The notes under the pieces are model-generated. The model worked only from the letters and a program-made list of their open reading frames with translations, was not told the DNA's origin and searched no databases. Source: Streptomyces sp. SN-593 (GTDB lineage: Bacteria; Actinomycetota; Actinomycetes; Streptomycetales; Streptomycetaceae). From it: 64,000 nt of DNA. Both the position numbers and the translations under genes were made by a program. This document shows, one piece after another, positions 41,467-49,815 of this stretch. Position 1 is the stretch's first letter. Every line of letters begins with the position of its first letter. Location of the stretch: contig NZ_AP018365.1 of the NCBI RefSeq assembly GCF_016756395.1, positions 1,178,001 through 1,242,000 on the forward strand, read 5' to 3'.

Positions 41467-42413
41467 CCGGTGCGGGTGGGGCCCCTGCCGCGGGCGGCGC
41501 GATCGGTGCGGGTGGCACGGGCGGCGCGGGCGGTGCGGGTGGCACGGGCAGTGCGGGCGGTGCCGGTCCGGCCGGGGCGCCCTTCGACCTGACCGGCCGC
41601 ACCGCGCTGGTCACCGGCGCGGCCCGCGGCCTGGGCCGGGCGTTCGCGGTGGCGCTCGCCGAGGCGGGCGCCGACCTGGTCCTCACCGACCTGCCCGGCG
41701 CGGCCGGACTCGCGGAGACCGCCGCGCGCGTGCGGGAGTCGGGACGCGGCGCGCTCGTCGTCGAGCAGGACCTGTCCGACACCGCGGCGCTGCACGGTTT
41801 CGCCGACCGGGTGCGCGCGCAGGCCGGGCCGATCCGCGTCCTGGTCAACAACGCCGGCACCGCCGCGCTGGAGCGGTTCAACGAGATCACCCCGGAGAGC
41901 TGGTACCGCGTCATGCGGGTCAACCTCGACGCGGTGTTCTTCCTGACCCAGCGGCTGGCCGAGCACATGGTGGCCGACGGTGTACCCGGCCGGATCGTCA
42001 ACATCACCTCCAAGAACGCGCTGGTCGCCGAGGCCGGGCTGGCGCACTACAACGCGTCGAAGGCCGCGGTGGACCTGCTCACGCAGACCCTCGCGGTGGA
42101 GCTGGCGCCGCACGGCATCACCGTCAACAGCCTGGCCCCCGGCATGGTCGAGACCCCGATCGACGGCGAGTTCCCGTTCGACCGGGAGGCGTTCGAGGCG
42201 GCGTACCGCCGGCGCATCCCGCTCGGCCGCTACGCGCGGCCCGAGGAGTGCGCCGCCGCGCTGCTGCTGCTCGCCGGCGACGGGGGCGCCTACCTGACCG
42301 GCAGCCGGATCGTGGTGGACGGCGGGGTGCTGGCCGATCAGATGCCGCGGACCGCGTTCATGCCGCCGTACCGCTCGTCACTCGGCGGCGGGGAGGGCGG
42401 CGCCACGGGCTGA
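41463..42413 (+). CDS. SDR-family oxidoreductase with a glycine-rich N-terminal tail
   Basis: A 316-residue classical short-chain dehydrogenase. About 38 residues of Gly/Ala/Thr repeats (GAGGTGGAGGAGG-like) come first, then the cofactor site RTALVTGAARGLGRAFA, the NNAG motif, NITSKNALVAEAGLAHYNASK (catalytic Ser, Tyr and Lys) and a C-terminal GSRIVVDGGVLADQMPRT. Asp after the second strand (VLTDLPGA) points to NAD preference. GTG start overlapping the amidohydrolase stop by 4 bp. It may oxidise the sugar to a lactone for the SMP-30 enzyme. Last gene of the operon. Confidence 0.92.
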   Translation: MTGAGGAPAAGGAIGAGGTGGAGGAGGTGSAGGAGPAGAPFDLTGRTALVTGAARGLGRAFAVALAEAGADLVLTDLPGAAGLAETAARVRESGRGALVVEQDLSDTAALHGFADRVRAQAGPIRVLVNNAGTAALERFNEITPESWYRVMRVNLDAVFFLTQRLAEHMVADGVPGRIVNITSKNALVAEAGLAHYNASKAAVDLLTQTLAVELAPHGITVNSLAPGMVETPIDGEFPFDREAFEAAYRRRIPLGRYARPEECAAALLLLAGDGGAYLTGSRIVVDGGVLADQMPRTAFMPPYRSSLGGGEGGATG

Positions 42414-42417
42414 CCGG

Positions 42418-42450
42418 CACGCGCGGTACGTACGGCCGGGTACCCGCGTG
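42418..42450 (+). terminator. Hairpin after the SDR gene
   Basis: CACGCGCGGTAC and GTACCCGCGTG pair with one bulged base around a short loop, 4 bp after the SDR stop. Plausible terminator of the rightward catabolic operon. Confidence 0.5.
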
Positions 42451-42535
42451 GTCGGGGGCCGTACGGACGGCTCGGACCGTAGGGATCCTGCCGACCGCCA
42501 CCGTAGGACCGTTGATCCCTGATCACTACTCACAG

Positions 42536-42598
42536 ACCGCTGACCGCCAGCCGTTGACCGTTGACCGCTGGCCACTGGCCACTGGCCACTGGCCGACG
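42536..42598. repeat. Degenerate heptanucleotide array A
   Basis: Nine consecutive 7-bp units run from GACCGCT through GACCGTT to three exact GGCCACT copies and a final GGCCGAC. The period is strict, the units drift. It lies just before the GNAT gene and has a companion array at 44675-44730. Confidence 0.8.
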
Positions 42599-42621
42599 GT
42601 CGGCAGGGAGGAGCCGCCGTC

Positions 42622-43575
42622 ATGCCGTACCGCACCGCGACCCCGGCGGACGAGGCGGCGCTGCACGCGCTGTGGGCGGCGGCCTTCCCGGAGGCGGACG
42701 CGGCCGCGGTCGTCGCGCTGTGGGGCCGGGACCCGGGGCGGCACGGCCGCACGCTCGTCGCCGAGGACGGTGGCGGACGGCTGGTCTCGGCCCTGCACCA
42801 CCTGCCGCGGCCGATCCGCTCGGCCACCGGCGCACCGCAGCGGGTCGGGTGCGTCGGCAGCGTGGCCACCCGTCCCGACGCGCGCGGCCGGGGCCACGTC
42901 CGGCGCCTGCTCGCGGCGGCGGTCGCCGCGATGACGGCGGACGGGTGCGCCTGGTCCCTGCTGTTCACGGCCACCCCGCGGGTCTACGAGGGCGCGGGAT
43001 GGCGGTCCTTCGCCGCGCCCGGCTGGTCGGGCCGGCCCGCCGGCCGGACCCCGCACCCCGGTGCCGCGGCCGTACGCCCCGCGACCGCCGGCGACCTCCC
43101 GGTCCTGCGCGCCCTGCGCACCGCCTACGACGCGGGCCGCCCCCTGACGACCGTGCGCAGCGCGGACGACTGGGCGCACCGCGTCCCCGTCTGGTACGCG
43201 CCGCCGACCCGGATCCTGGTGGCGACCACCGGCGGTGCCGGCAGTCCCGCGACGGGTTTCGTCGTCCTGCGCCGCCCCGCGCCCGGCGCCTTCGAGGTCG
43301 TGGAGATCGCGCTGGCCCCGGGCCACGAGGAGGCCGCGGCCGGCGCCCTGCTGTCGGCTGCGGCGGTGCGCGCCCGCGCCGCGGGCACCGCGACCGCGAC
43401 GGTTCGGCTCCCCGCCGACCCCGCCGTCGTCGCCGCCCTCCCCCACCTCCTCGCCGACCCGGCCCCCTCCCCCACCCACCACGGCATGGCCCGCCCCCTC
43501 CTCGCCCCGCCCGCCGAGGTCCACGCCACCGTCACCGCCCCCACCGCCTTCCACTGGCCCGCCGACGCCTTCTGA
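42622..43575 (+). CDS. GNAT-family N-acetyltransferase
   Basis: A 317-residue protein with two GNAT-like halves. The N-terminal domain has YRTATPADEAALHALWAAAFPE, then VGCVGSVATRPDARGRGHVRRLLAAAV, where RxxGxGxx-type sequence binds acetyl-CoA, and ATPRVYEGAGW at its end. The second half (from about residue 145, VRPATAGDLPVLRALR) is weaker and resembles the C-terminal half of Eis-like proteins. A GGGAGGAG lies 8 nt before the ATG. It stands alone; the substrate is unknown. Confidence 0.82.
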   Translation: MPYRTATPADEAALHALWAAAFPEADAAAVVALWGRDPGRHGRTLVAEDGGGRLVSALHHLPRPIRSATGAPQRVGCVGSVATRPDARGRGHVRRLLAAAVAAMTADGCAWSLLFTATPRVYEGAGWRSFAAPGWSGRPAGRTPHPGAAAVRPATAGDLPVLRALRTAYDAGRPLTTVRSADDWAHRVPVWYAPPTRILVATTGGAGSPATGFVVLRRPAPGAFEVVEIALAPGHEEAAAGALLSAAAVRARAAGTATATVRLPADPAVVAALPHLLADPAPSPTHHGMARPLLAPPAEVHATVTAPTAFHWPADAF

Positions 43576-43604
43576 CACCCCCGCCGGGTCGCCGGCGCAC
43601 GGCA

Positions 43605-43620
43605 CACCGGAAGTCCGGTG
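43605..43620 (+). terminator. Short hairpin after the GNAT gene
   Basis: CACCGG and CCGGTG form a perfect 6-bp stem with an AAGT loop, 30 bp after the GNAT stop. A weaker GCCGG/CCGGC stem lies just before it. Confidence 0.4.
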
Positions 43621-43671
43621 CAGGGTCGGGGAGTTGGGGGGCGGGTGGGTGGGTGGATTATCGTGGGCGGC

Positions 43672-44193
43672 GTGCCTCGCTCGATGTTGATCCATGACGG
43701 CCGGACCACGCGTGAACTCGGTCTGGTGTACTGCTGCTCCGGCTATCTCGTCGAGCGCGGCAAGGTGTTGCTGGTGCACCACAACCGGTTCGACAAGTGG
43801 GTTCCACCAGGGGGGCACCTCGAACCCGGGGAGTCGTTCGCCGAGACGGCGGTGCGGGAGTTCAAGGAGGAGACGGGGCTGCTGGTGGAGGCGATCTCCA
43901 GTCAGCCCGCCGTCCATCCGGCCGACCACCACGCCACCCCTGAGCCCGTGCCGTTCTACGTGGACGTGGAGCGCGAGGGGTTTCCGACCCCGGCGCTGGT
44001 CCAGTTCTTCTACGTGCGGCGGCTGCCGGGCACCCGCGAGCAAGCCGTGGAGGCGCAGCTCGAAGAGGTCCAGGGCGCCGCGTGGTTCGGCCTGGAGGAC
44101 ATCGACGGCATCGAGACCTTCGACCAGGTCCGCTCCCTGGCCCGGTTCGCGCTGCTCAACTATCCGGTGGCGGCCGAGCGCGCCGCGTCGTAG
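43672..44193 (+). CDS. NUDIX hydrolase
   Basis: A 173-residue NUDIX protein. The Nudix box runs from GGHLEPGESFAETAVREF into KEETGLL, complete with the REx2EE core. Before it, the strand RGKVLLVHHNRFDKWVPPG is typical. Members hydrolyse nucleoside diphosphates linked to another moiety. The GTG at 43672 and the ATG at 43684 are both possible; neither has a strong ribosome site, and TTATCGT nearby could be a -10 element, so a leaderless transcript is possible. No functional link to neighbours is evident. Confidence 0.88.
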   Translation: MPRSMLIHDGRTTRELGLVYCCSGYLVERGKVLLVHHNRFDKWVPPGGHLEPGESFAETAVREFKEETGLLVEAISSQPAVHPADHHATPEPVPFYVDVEREGFPTPALVQFFYVRRLPGTREQAVEAQLEEVQGAAWFGLEDIDGIETFDQVRSLARFALLNYPVAAERAAS

Positions 44194-44674
44194 ACGGCCG
44201 TCGGCCATCCGTCGTCGCGCCGTGAGGCGCAACCCATCCACGGTCGCAGCACACCTACAGCGGCAGGCCACCGCGTCCGCCGACACCCGCATCCACGGCG
44301 TCGGTGTGCGGTGCCGGGCGATCACCCGGCCGAGGACGTCCCCTGCGTACCGCTGACGCGGCAGCCACTGCGGGGCCGCCTGCCGGATGGTCTCCAGCTT
44401 GTCCACGGCCTCGGCCTACCACCGCAGGCGCACCAGCGCGCCGGCCTGGTCCCAGCGGTCGCGGTTGAGGTTGTTCGAGGTCGGGCGCATCCCTCCCAGG
44501 AGATCACCGCCGACAGGTGCAGCACCCGGTCCGGCCCGGCCCGGTCCGTGATCATGGAGTGCCCGGCCCCCTTGAGCCGCAACGTCCAGGCGTCGAACGC
44601 GCGCGGGAACCTGCCCGGAACGACCCGTCGCCCAAGTGCGGGCGCCACCGAACCCGCCAGGCCCCTTGCCACGC
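44194..44674 (-). other. No intact gene; possible decayed coding sequence
   Basis: No frame here has a convincing start, length and composition. On the minus strand, peptide-like pieces appear in different frames: RFPRAFDAWTLRLKGAGHSM and MITDRAGPDRVLHLSAVIS, then NLNRDRWDQAGALVRLRW, then VDKLETIRQAAPQWLPRQRY. These have less Arg/Pro bias than ordinary out-of-frame translation and could be a gene broken by frameshifts. I do not recognise the family. Confidence 0.25.
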
Positions 44675-44730
44675 ACCCGCCAGCCGCCACCCGCCAGCCG
44701 CCAGCCGCCAGCCGCCAGCCGCCAGCCGCT
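44675..44730. repeat. Heptanucleotide array B
   Basis: Eight 7-bp units: ACCCGCC, AGCCGCC, ACCCGCC, then four AGCCGCC and one AGCCGCT. It ends about 27 bp before the TetR operator and mirrors array A across the GNAT-NUDIX segment. Confidence 0.85.
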
Positions 44731-44756
44731 GCCACCGTCGGCCTGCGCGGGCCTAG

Positions 44757-44790
44757 GCATTTGCCTAAATGCATTAGGTAGATGCAGGAT
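44757..44790 (+). promoter_or_regulatory. Promoter and operator of the TetR-SGNH operon
   Basis: TTGCCT (44761-44766) and CAGGAT (44785-44790), 18 bp apart, look like a promoter. Overlapping it are GCATTT-gcct-AAATGC (44757-44772) and the 15-bp palindrome CCTAAATGCATTAGG (44765-44779), typical of TetR operators. Self-repression by the next gene is likely. Confidence 0.7.
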
Positions 44791-44816
44791 GGATCTAGGC
44801 AAGAAGGAGGAAGGTC

Positions 44817-45413
44817 ATGGTTCGAGCGGGGCTGACCCCGGAGCGGCTGACCCGGGCGGGAGCCGAACTCGCCGACGAGGTCGGCTTCGCCCAGGTGACC
44901 GTCTCGGCGCTCGCGCGGCACTTCGACGTGAAGGTCGCGAGCCTCTACTCGCATGTGCGCAGTTCGCAGGACCTGAAGGTGCGGATCGCGCTGCTGGCGT
45001 TGGAGGAGATGGCGGACCGGGCGGGCGCGGCGGTGGCGGGGAGGGCCGGCAAGGACGCGCTCGCGGCGTTCGCGGAGGCGTACCGGGGCTACGCGCGGGA
45101 GCACCCGGGCCGGTACGAGGCGGCGCGGCTGCGGTTGGACCCGGAGACGGCGGCGGGCAGCGCGGGCGTGCGGCACGCGCAGATGACCCGGGCGATCCTG
45201 CGCGGGTACCACCTGGCGGAGCCGGACCAGACGCACGCCGTGCGGATGCTGGGCAGCGCATTCCACGGCTACGTGGACCTGGAGCTGAGCGGGGCGTTCA
45301 GCCACACCCCGGTCGCCGCCGAGGAGTCGTGGGCGTGGTTGCTCGACTCGCTCGACCTCCTCCTGCGCGACCGCGCACCCCTCGACCACCAGACCGACAG
45401 GCAGGGACGATGA
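44817..45413 (+). CDS. TetR-family regulator with WHG-type C-terminal domain
   Basis: A 198-residue repressor. The helix-turn-helix is LADEVGFAQVTVSALARHFDVKVASLYSHVRSSQDLKVRI (about 18-58), and the C-terminal part with RGYAREHPGRYEAARLR and GSAFHGYVDLELSGAFSH matches the WHG subgroup. AAGGAGGAAGG precedes the ATG. The stop overlaps the SGNH hydrolase start by 4 bp, and palindromes lie over the promoter, so it probably controls itself and the hydrolase. Confidence 0.92.
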   Translation: MVRAGLTPERLTRAGAELADEVGFAQVTVSALARHFDVKVASLYSHVRSSQDLKVRIALLALEEMADRAGAAVAGRAGKDALAAFAEAYRGYAREHPGRYEAARLRLDPETAAGSAGVRHAQMTRAILRGYHLAEPDQTHAVRMLGSAFHGYVDLELSGAFSHTPVAAEESWAWLLDSLDLLLRDRAPLDHQTDRQGR

Positions 45414-46606
45414 GCACCGAGCACGACTGGACCACCACCCCCCTGACCGCCGCCATGCTGCGCGGCGCCGTCGAGGTGGAGCACACCGCGCACGGCCTGC
45501 TGCCGCACCGGCTGCCCGCCGCCGCGCGCCGGCAGTTCCCCGACGGGCAACTGGTCATGGCCGAGGCGCAGCCGTCCGGCGTACGGCTGGTCTTCCGCAC
45601 CCGGGCGACGGCGGTCGAGCTGGACACCCTCCCCACCAAGCGCGTCTACGTCGGCGCCCCACCGCCCCCGGACGGGGTGTACGACCTGCTGGTCGACGGG
45701 CGCCTCGCCGGCCAGGCCACCGTGCCCGGCGGACGGCTGCGCACCATCGACATGGCCACGCAGGCGGTGGAGTTGACGGAGGGGCCCGCCGGCACCGCCC
45801 GGTTCGCGGGTCTGCCCGGCCACGACAAGCGCGTCGAGATCTGGCTCCCGCACAACGAGGGCGCCGAACTGGTCGCGCTGCGCACGAACGCGCCGGTCGG
45901 GCCGGCCGCCGACGGGACCCGCAAGGTGTGGCTGCACCACGGCAGTTCGATCAGCCACGGCTCCAACGCGACCCACCCGACCGGCATCTGGCCGGCGCTG
46001 GCGGCCGCGCGCGGCGACGTCGAGCTGGTCAACCTGGGGTTCGGCGGCGGCGCCCTGCTCGACCCGTTCACCGCCCGCGCGATGCGCGACATCCCCGCGG
46101 ACCTGATCAGCGTCAAGCTGGGCATCAACATCGTGAACGCGGACCTGATGCGGCTGCGGGCCTTCGGCTCCGCGGTGCACGGCTTCCTCGACACCGTCCG
46201 CGAGGGGCACCCGGACACGCCGCTGCTGGTGGTGTCCTCGATCCTGTGCCCGGTGCAGGAGGACACACCGGGGCCGCTGGCCCCGGACTTCGGCGGCGGC
46301 GTCCTGCGGTTCAAGGCCACCGGCGACCCGGCGGAGCGCGCCGCCGGACGCCTGACGCTGAACGTGATCCGTGCCGAGCTCGCCCGGATCGTGGAGCGGC
46401 GCGCGGCGGACGACCCGCACCTGCACTACCTGGACGGCCGCGAGCTGTACGGCGAGGCGGACTACGCCGAACTGCCGCTGCCCGACGAGGTGCACCCCTC
46501 CCCCGAGGCGCACCGCCGCATCGGCGCCAACTTCGCCCGGCTGGTCTTCGGCCCGGGCGGTGCGTTCCACTCCGCGAGGACACGCCCCGCCGGCGCCACC
46601 GCGTGA
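45410..46606 (+). CDS. SGNH/GDSL hydrolase with N-terminal beta-sandwich (SsfX3-like)
   Basis: A 398-residue esterase-type protein. The N-terminal half (about 1-165) looks like a beta-sandwich domain such as that of SsfX3; the SGNH domain then opens KVWLHHGSSISHGSN, where the block I Ser replaces the GDS form, continues with NLGFGGGALLDP and KLGINIVNAD, and ends with the catalytic Asp/His in DEVHPSPEAHRRIG. No signal peptide is present, so it works inside the cell, as an esterase or acyltransferase. It is coupled to the TetR gene; the ligand of the regulator may be its substrate. Confidence 0.88.
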   Translation: MSTEHDWTTTPLTAAMLRGAVEVEHTAHGLLPHRLPAAARRQFPDGQLVMAEAQPSGVRLVFRTRATAVELDTLPTKRVYVGAPPPPDGVYDLLVDGRLAGQATVPGGRLRTIDMATQAVELTEGPAGTARFAGLPGHDKRVEIWLPHNEGAELVALRTNAPVGPAADGTRKVWLHHGSSISHGSNATHPTGIWPALAAARGDVELVNLGFGGGALLDPFTARAMRDIPADLISVKLGINIVNADLMRLRAFGSAVHGFLDTVREGHPDTPLLVVSSILCPVQEDTPGPLAPDFGGGVLRFKATGDPAERAAGRLTLNVIRAELARIVERRAADDPHLHYLDGRELYGEADYAELPLPDEVHPSPEAHRRIGANFARLVFGPGGAFHSARTRPAGATA

Positions 46607-47217
46607 GGCACTGACGTTGAGCAGGAGCGGGTGAGCACGGGCGCGTCCGCGCGAGGCCCGTCCCCGTCCGCACGCCCGCGGCCCCGTCCGCGTCTCCACG
46701 TCCACGCGTCCCCGTACGCGGACCCGTGCCCGTGCACGCGGCCCCCCGTACGCGCCGTCCCCCCGTAACGCACGGGCCCCGTCCGCCGTACGCACGGACC
46801 AGTCACGCGCGGGCCCGTCCCGTCCCCACGGCCACGCCGCCGACCCCCACCAGCAGGCCCCCGGGAGACCACCGCCCGGGGGCCTGCCCGCGCCGTCCCC
46901 CGGCGCGCGGCCACGACCCGCACGCCGGGGTGACGCTCCCCCGCGCCGGCGCGCGAGGTGCGTCGGCGGCACGCGCCCGCGCGCACTCCCCTCTTCCGCC
47001 TCACCCGGCAGGTTTGCACCACCGGGGGCGCGAAGGCGCCCCCTGCCCGCTATACCGCCGCGCGCCCCCCGCTGCTTGGCTGGTCCCTGCGCGCAACCGC
47101 CGGCGGACTCCGCCGCGCGAACCGTCGATGTCCGCCGACTCCGTTGTCCAGCAAGCCCGTTCACCTGACTCCAGGTCCTCTCACGCTGCCTGTCCAGCTC
47201 GTCTTACGGGAGAAAAC
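46607..47217 (+). promoter_or_regulatory. Intergenic region before the 2-MIB operon
   Basis: No gene is apparent in 611 bp. The first 240 bp are C-rich with repeated CCGTCCGC/CCGTACGC words. A strong terminator lies at 46853-46887. At 47024-47043, GGGGGCGC and GCGCCCCC make a perfect 8-bp dyad with a GAAG spacer, and TATACC follows at 47051-47056 as a possible -10, so the dyad may be an operator of the 2-MIB promoter. Confidence 0.45.
46853..46887. terminator. Strong hairpin upstream of the 2-MIB operon
   Basis: GCAGGCCCCCGGG and CCCGGGGGCCTGC form a perfect 13-bp stem with a 9-nt loop. It lies 250 bp after the SGNH gene and would stop read-through into the 2-MIB operon. Confidence 0.8.
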
Positions 47218-48657
47218 GTGCCCGAACCGGGACACACCACCGGCGCCACCACCGACGACCCCGCCGCCGATCCGGCGAGCGGCGCACAGCTCACCAGTCT
47301 CAGCACCCGGGCGGCGCGGCAGCTCGCGACCACCACCAAGTCCGAACCGCAGATGCAGGGCATCAGCTCCCGCTGGCTGATCAGGATGCTGCCCTGGCTG
47401 GACATCAAGGGCGGCACCTACCGCGTCAACCGGCGCCTGCACCTGCGGGTCGGCCGCGGCCGGGTGGCGTTCGAGCACAACGGCGCCGACGACATCCGGG
47501 TCGTCCCCGAGACCCTCACCGAACTGCCGCCGCTGCACGGCTACTCCGACACCGGCGTGCTCGCCGAGCTGGCCTCCCGCTTCCGGCCCCGGGAGGTACG
47601 GCCGGGCGAGGTGCTGTGCGAGGCGGGTCAGCCGATCACGGACACCTACCTGGTCGTCCACGGCCGGCTCACCCGCTACGCCGAGGGCCTGTACGGCGAG
47701 GAGGGCGTCGTCGGGGTCCTCACCGACGGGGACCAGGTGGGCGACGAGGCCGTCGGCCAGGCCGAACCGCGCTGGACCACCTCGGTGCGCGCCGACACCG
47801 CCGGCGTGCTGCTGGCACTGCCCTGGCAGAGCCTCCGGGAACTCACCGCCCGCGAGGCGTCGTTGGCCGCGCACCTGGCGGCCTACGCCGAGCGGCAGAA
47901 GCTGCCCGCCAACCGCCGCGGCGAGGCGGACATCCCGATGCAGGCCGGCCACACCGGCGAGCCGACCCTGTCCAGCGGCTTCGTGGACTACGAACTCCGG
48001 CCGCGCGAATACGAGTTGTCGCTGACCCAGACCGTGCTGAAGGTGCACAGCAGGGTCTCCGACCTCTACAACGACCCGATGGACCAGACCCAGCAGCAAC
48101 TGCGGCTGACCATCGAGGCGATCCGCGAGCGCCAGGAATGGGAACTGGTCAACAACCGCGAGTTCGGACTGCTGCACAACACCGACTACGGCCAGCGGAT
48201 CAGCACCTACTCGGGCCCGCCGACGCCCGACGACCTGGACGACCTGCTCGCGATGCGCCGCAAGACCCGGCTGTTCATCGCCCACCCCAAGGCCATCGCC
48301 GCCTTCTTCCGGCAGTGCAACAAGCGCGGCCTGCTGCCCGGCTCCGCCGACGTCGGCGGCCACCAGGTGCCGGCCTGGCGCGGCGTGCCGATCTTCCCGT
48401 GCGGCAAGATCCCGGTCAGCGCCCAGCACACCAGCAGCATCATCGCGCTGCGCACCGGCGAGGACGACCAGGGCGTCGTCGGCCTGCACGCCACGGGCAT
48501 CCCCGAGGAGTACCAGCCGGGCCTGAACGTCCGCTTCATGGGCGTCAACCAGGCCGCGGTCATCAGCTACCTCGTCACGGCCTACTACTCGATGGCGATC
48601 CTGGTGCCGGACGCCGTCGGCATCCTGGAGAACGTCCAGCTCGGCCGGGTCGAGTGA
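47218..48657 (+). CDS. eshA: Family 2B encapsulin shell protein with cyclic-nucleotide-binding-like domain (EshA type)
   Basis: A 479-residue HK97-fold shell protein. The N-terminal arm ([15 protein letters not shown] to [39 protein letters not shown]) leads into an inserted CNB-like domain (about 100-215: [28 protein letters not shown]). The shell core follows, with [44 protein letters not shown] and [24 protein letters not shown]. Homologues self-assemble into compartments that hold 2-MIB synthase. GGGAG lies 5 nt before the GTG at 47218; an ATG at 47128 would add 30 residues. Its stop overlaps the cargo gene. Confidence 0.93.
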   Translation: MPEPGHTTGATTDDPAADPASGAQLTSLSTRAARQLATTTKSEPQMQGISSRWLIRMLPWLDIKGGTYRVNRRLHLRVGRGRVAFEHNGADDIRVVPETLTELPPLHGYSDTGVLAELASRFRPREVRPGEVLCEAGQPITDTYLVVHGRLTRYAEGLYGEEGVVGVLTDGDQVGDEAVGQAEPRWTTSVRADTAGVLLALPWQSLRELTAREASLAAHLAAYAERQKLPANRRGEADIPMQAGHTGEPTLSSGFVDYELRPREYELSLTQTVLKVHSRVSDLYNDPMDQTQQQLRLTIEAIRERQEWELVNNREFGLLHNTDYGQRISTYSGPPTPDDLDDLLAMRRKTRLFIAHPKAIAAFFRQCNKRGLLPGSADVGGHQVPAWRGVPIFPCGKIPVSAQHTSSIIALRTGEDDQGVVGLHATGIPEEYQPGLNVRFMGVNQAAVISYLVTAYYSMAILVPDAVGILENVQLGRVE

Positions 48658-49760
48658 CCGCCGCCGAGGACCGGGTGGAGCACCCGGCGCGCACGTCCCC
48701 CGGCACCCGCCCCCCGGCCCGCCCGGCCCGCCTGCCGCTGCCCGGCCCGCCGAGCCTCCCGCGGTCGGTGGCCGCCCGCCGCACCGGCGCGATCCCGGGG
48801 CTGACGTACCGGGCTGTCACGCCCCCAGACCCGGAGAAGGTCGCCGAGGTCGACCGCCGGCTGGAGGCGTGGGCACGCGGCCTCGACCTGTTCCCCACCG
48901 CGTGGACCGGGGACTTCGCCGGCTTCCAGTTCGGCCGGGCCGTGGTGCTCCAGCACCCCGGCGCGGCGGACCTGGACCGGCTCACCGCCGCCGGCGAACT
49001 CCTGCTGGCCGAGAACCTCGTCGACGACTGCTACTGCGAGGAGGAAGAGGACCGCGGCGGCTCGCACCGCGGCCTCGGCGGCCCGCTGATCATGGCCCAG
49101 TCGGCGATCGACCCCTACCACGGCACAGCGGGGTCGGAGGAGGACTGGCGGCAGGGCATGCAGGCCGACGGGCCGCTGCGGTCCTACCACTGGGCGATGA
49201 AGGACTACGCCGGGTTCGCCACACCCAGCCAGACCACCCGCTTCGTCCACGACATCGCCCGCCTGCACCTGGGCTACCTCGCCGAAGCCGCCTGGGCCGA
49301 GACCGGCCACATGCCCAAGGTGTGGGAGTACCTGGTCATGCGGCAGTTCAACAACTTCCGCCCCTGCCTGTCGATCGTGGACGCGGTGGACGGCTACGAA
49401 CTGCCCGAACCGCTCTACTCCCGTCCGGAGGTCCAGCGGATCACCGCGCTCGCCTCCAACGCGACGACGCTCGTCAACGACCTCTACTCCTTCACCAAGG
49501 AGTTGGAGACCGATCCGACCCACCTCAACCTGCCGCAGGTGGTGGCCGCCAACGAGCGCTGCGGCCTGAAGACCGCGTACCTGCGCAGTGTCGAGATCCA
49601 CAACCAGATCATGGCGTCCTTCGAGGAGGAGGCCGCCGCGCTGTCGGCGACCTCGCCCCTCGTCGGCCGTTACGCGCGCGGGCTGTCGGACTGGGTGGCC
49701 GGCAACCACGAGTGGCACGCGACCAACACCCACCGCTACCACCTGCCGAACTACTGGTAG
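48654..49760 (+). CDS. 2-methylisoborneol synthase (class I terpene cyclase)
   Basis: A 368-residue terpene synthase that cyclises 2-methyl-GPP to 2-methylisoborneol. The first metal motif is [11 protein letters not shown], the NSE triad [11 protein letters not shown], and the C-terminus ends in the usual [21 protein letters not shown] and [14 protein letters not shown] match known synthases. The disordered Pro/Ala/Arg-rich N-terminus, thought to guide loading into the shell, is about 45 residues here; characterised enzymes are about 440 residues long with a tail roughly twice that. GTG start overlaps the encapsulin stop, so shell and cargo are translationally coupled. Confidence 0.95.
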   Translation: MTAAEDRVEHPARTSPGTRPPARPARLPLPGPPSLPRSVAARRTGAIPGLTYRAVTPPDPEKVAEVDRRLEAWARGLDLFPTAWTGDFAGFQFGRAVVLQHPGAADLDRLTAAGELLLAENLVDDCYCEEEEDRGGSHRGLGGPLIMAQSAIDPYHGTAGSEEDWRQGMQADGPLRSYHWAMKDYAGFATPSQTTRFVHDIARLHLGYLAEAAWAETGHMPKVWEYLVMRQFNNFRPCLSIVDAVDGYELPEPLYSRPEVQRITALASNATTLVNDLYSFTKELETDPTHLNLPQVVAANERCGLKTAYLRSVEIHNQIMASFEEEAAALSATSPLVGRYARGLSDWVAGNHEWHATNTHRYHLPNYW

Positions 49761-49815
49761 GCGCACATCGCTCCACCCGCACCACCACCAGCACCCTGTA
49801 CAGAAGGAGTCAGTG

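Noticed and set aside
42526..44406. A 626-codon minus-strand frame opposite GNAT and NUDIX genes
   Set aside because: Gly/Arg-rich shadow translation without domains; the plus-strand genes explain the open frame.
44675..44730. CRISPR-like array
   Set aside because: Units are only 7 bp and contiguous, with no spacers and no cas genes in the window.
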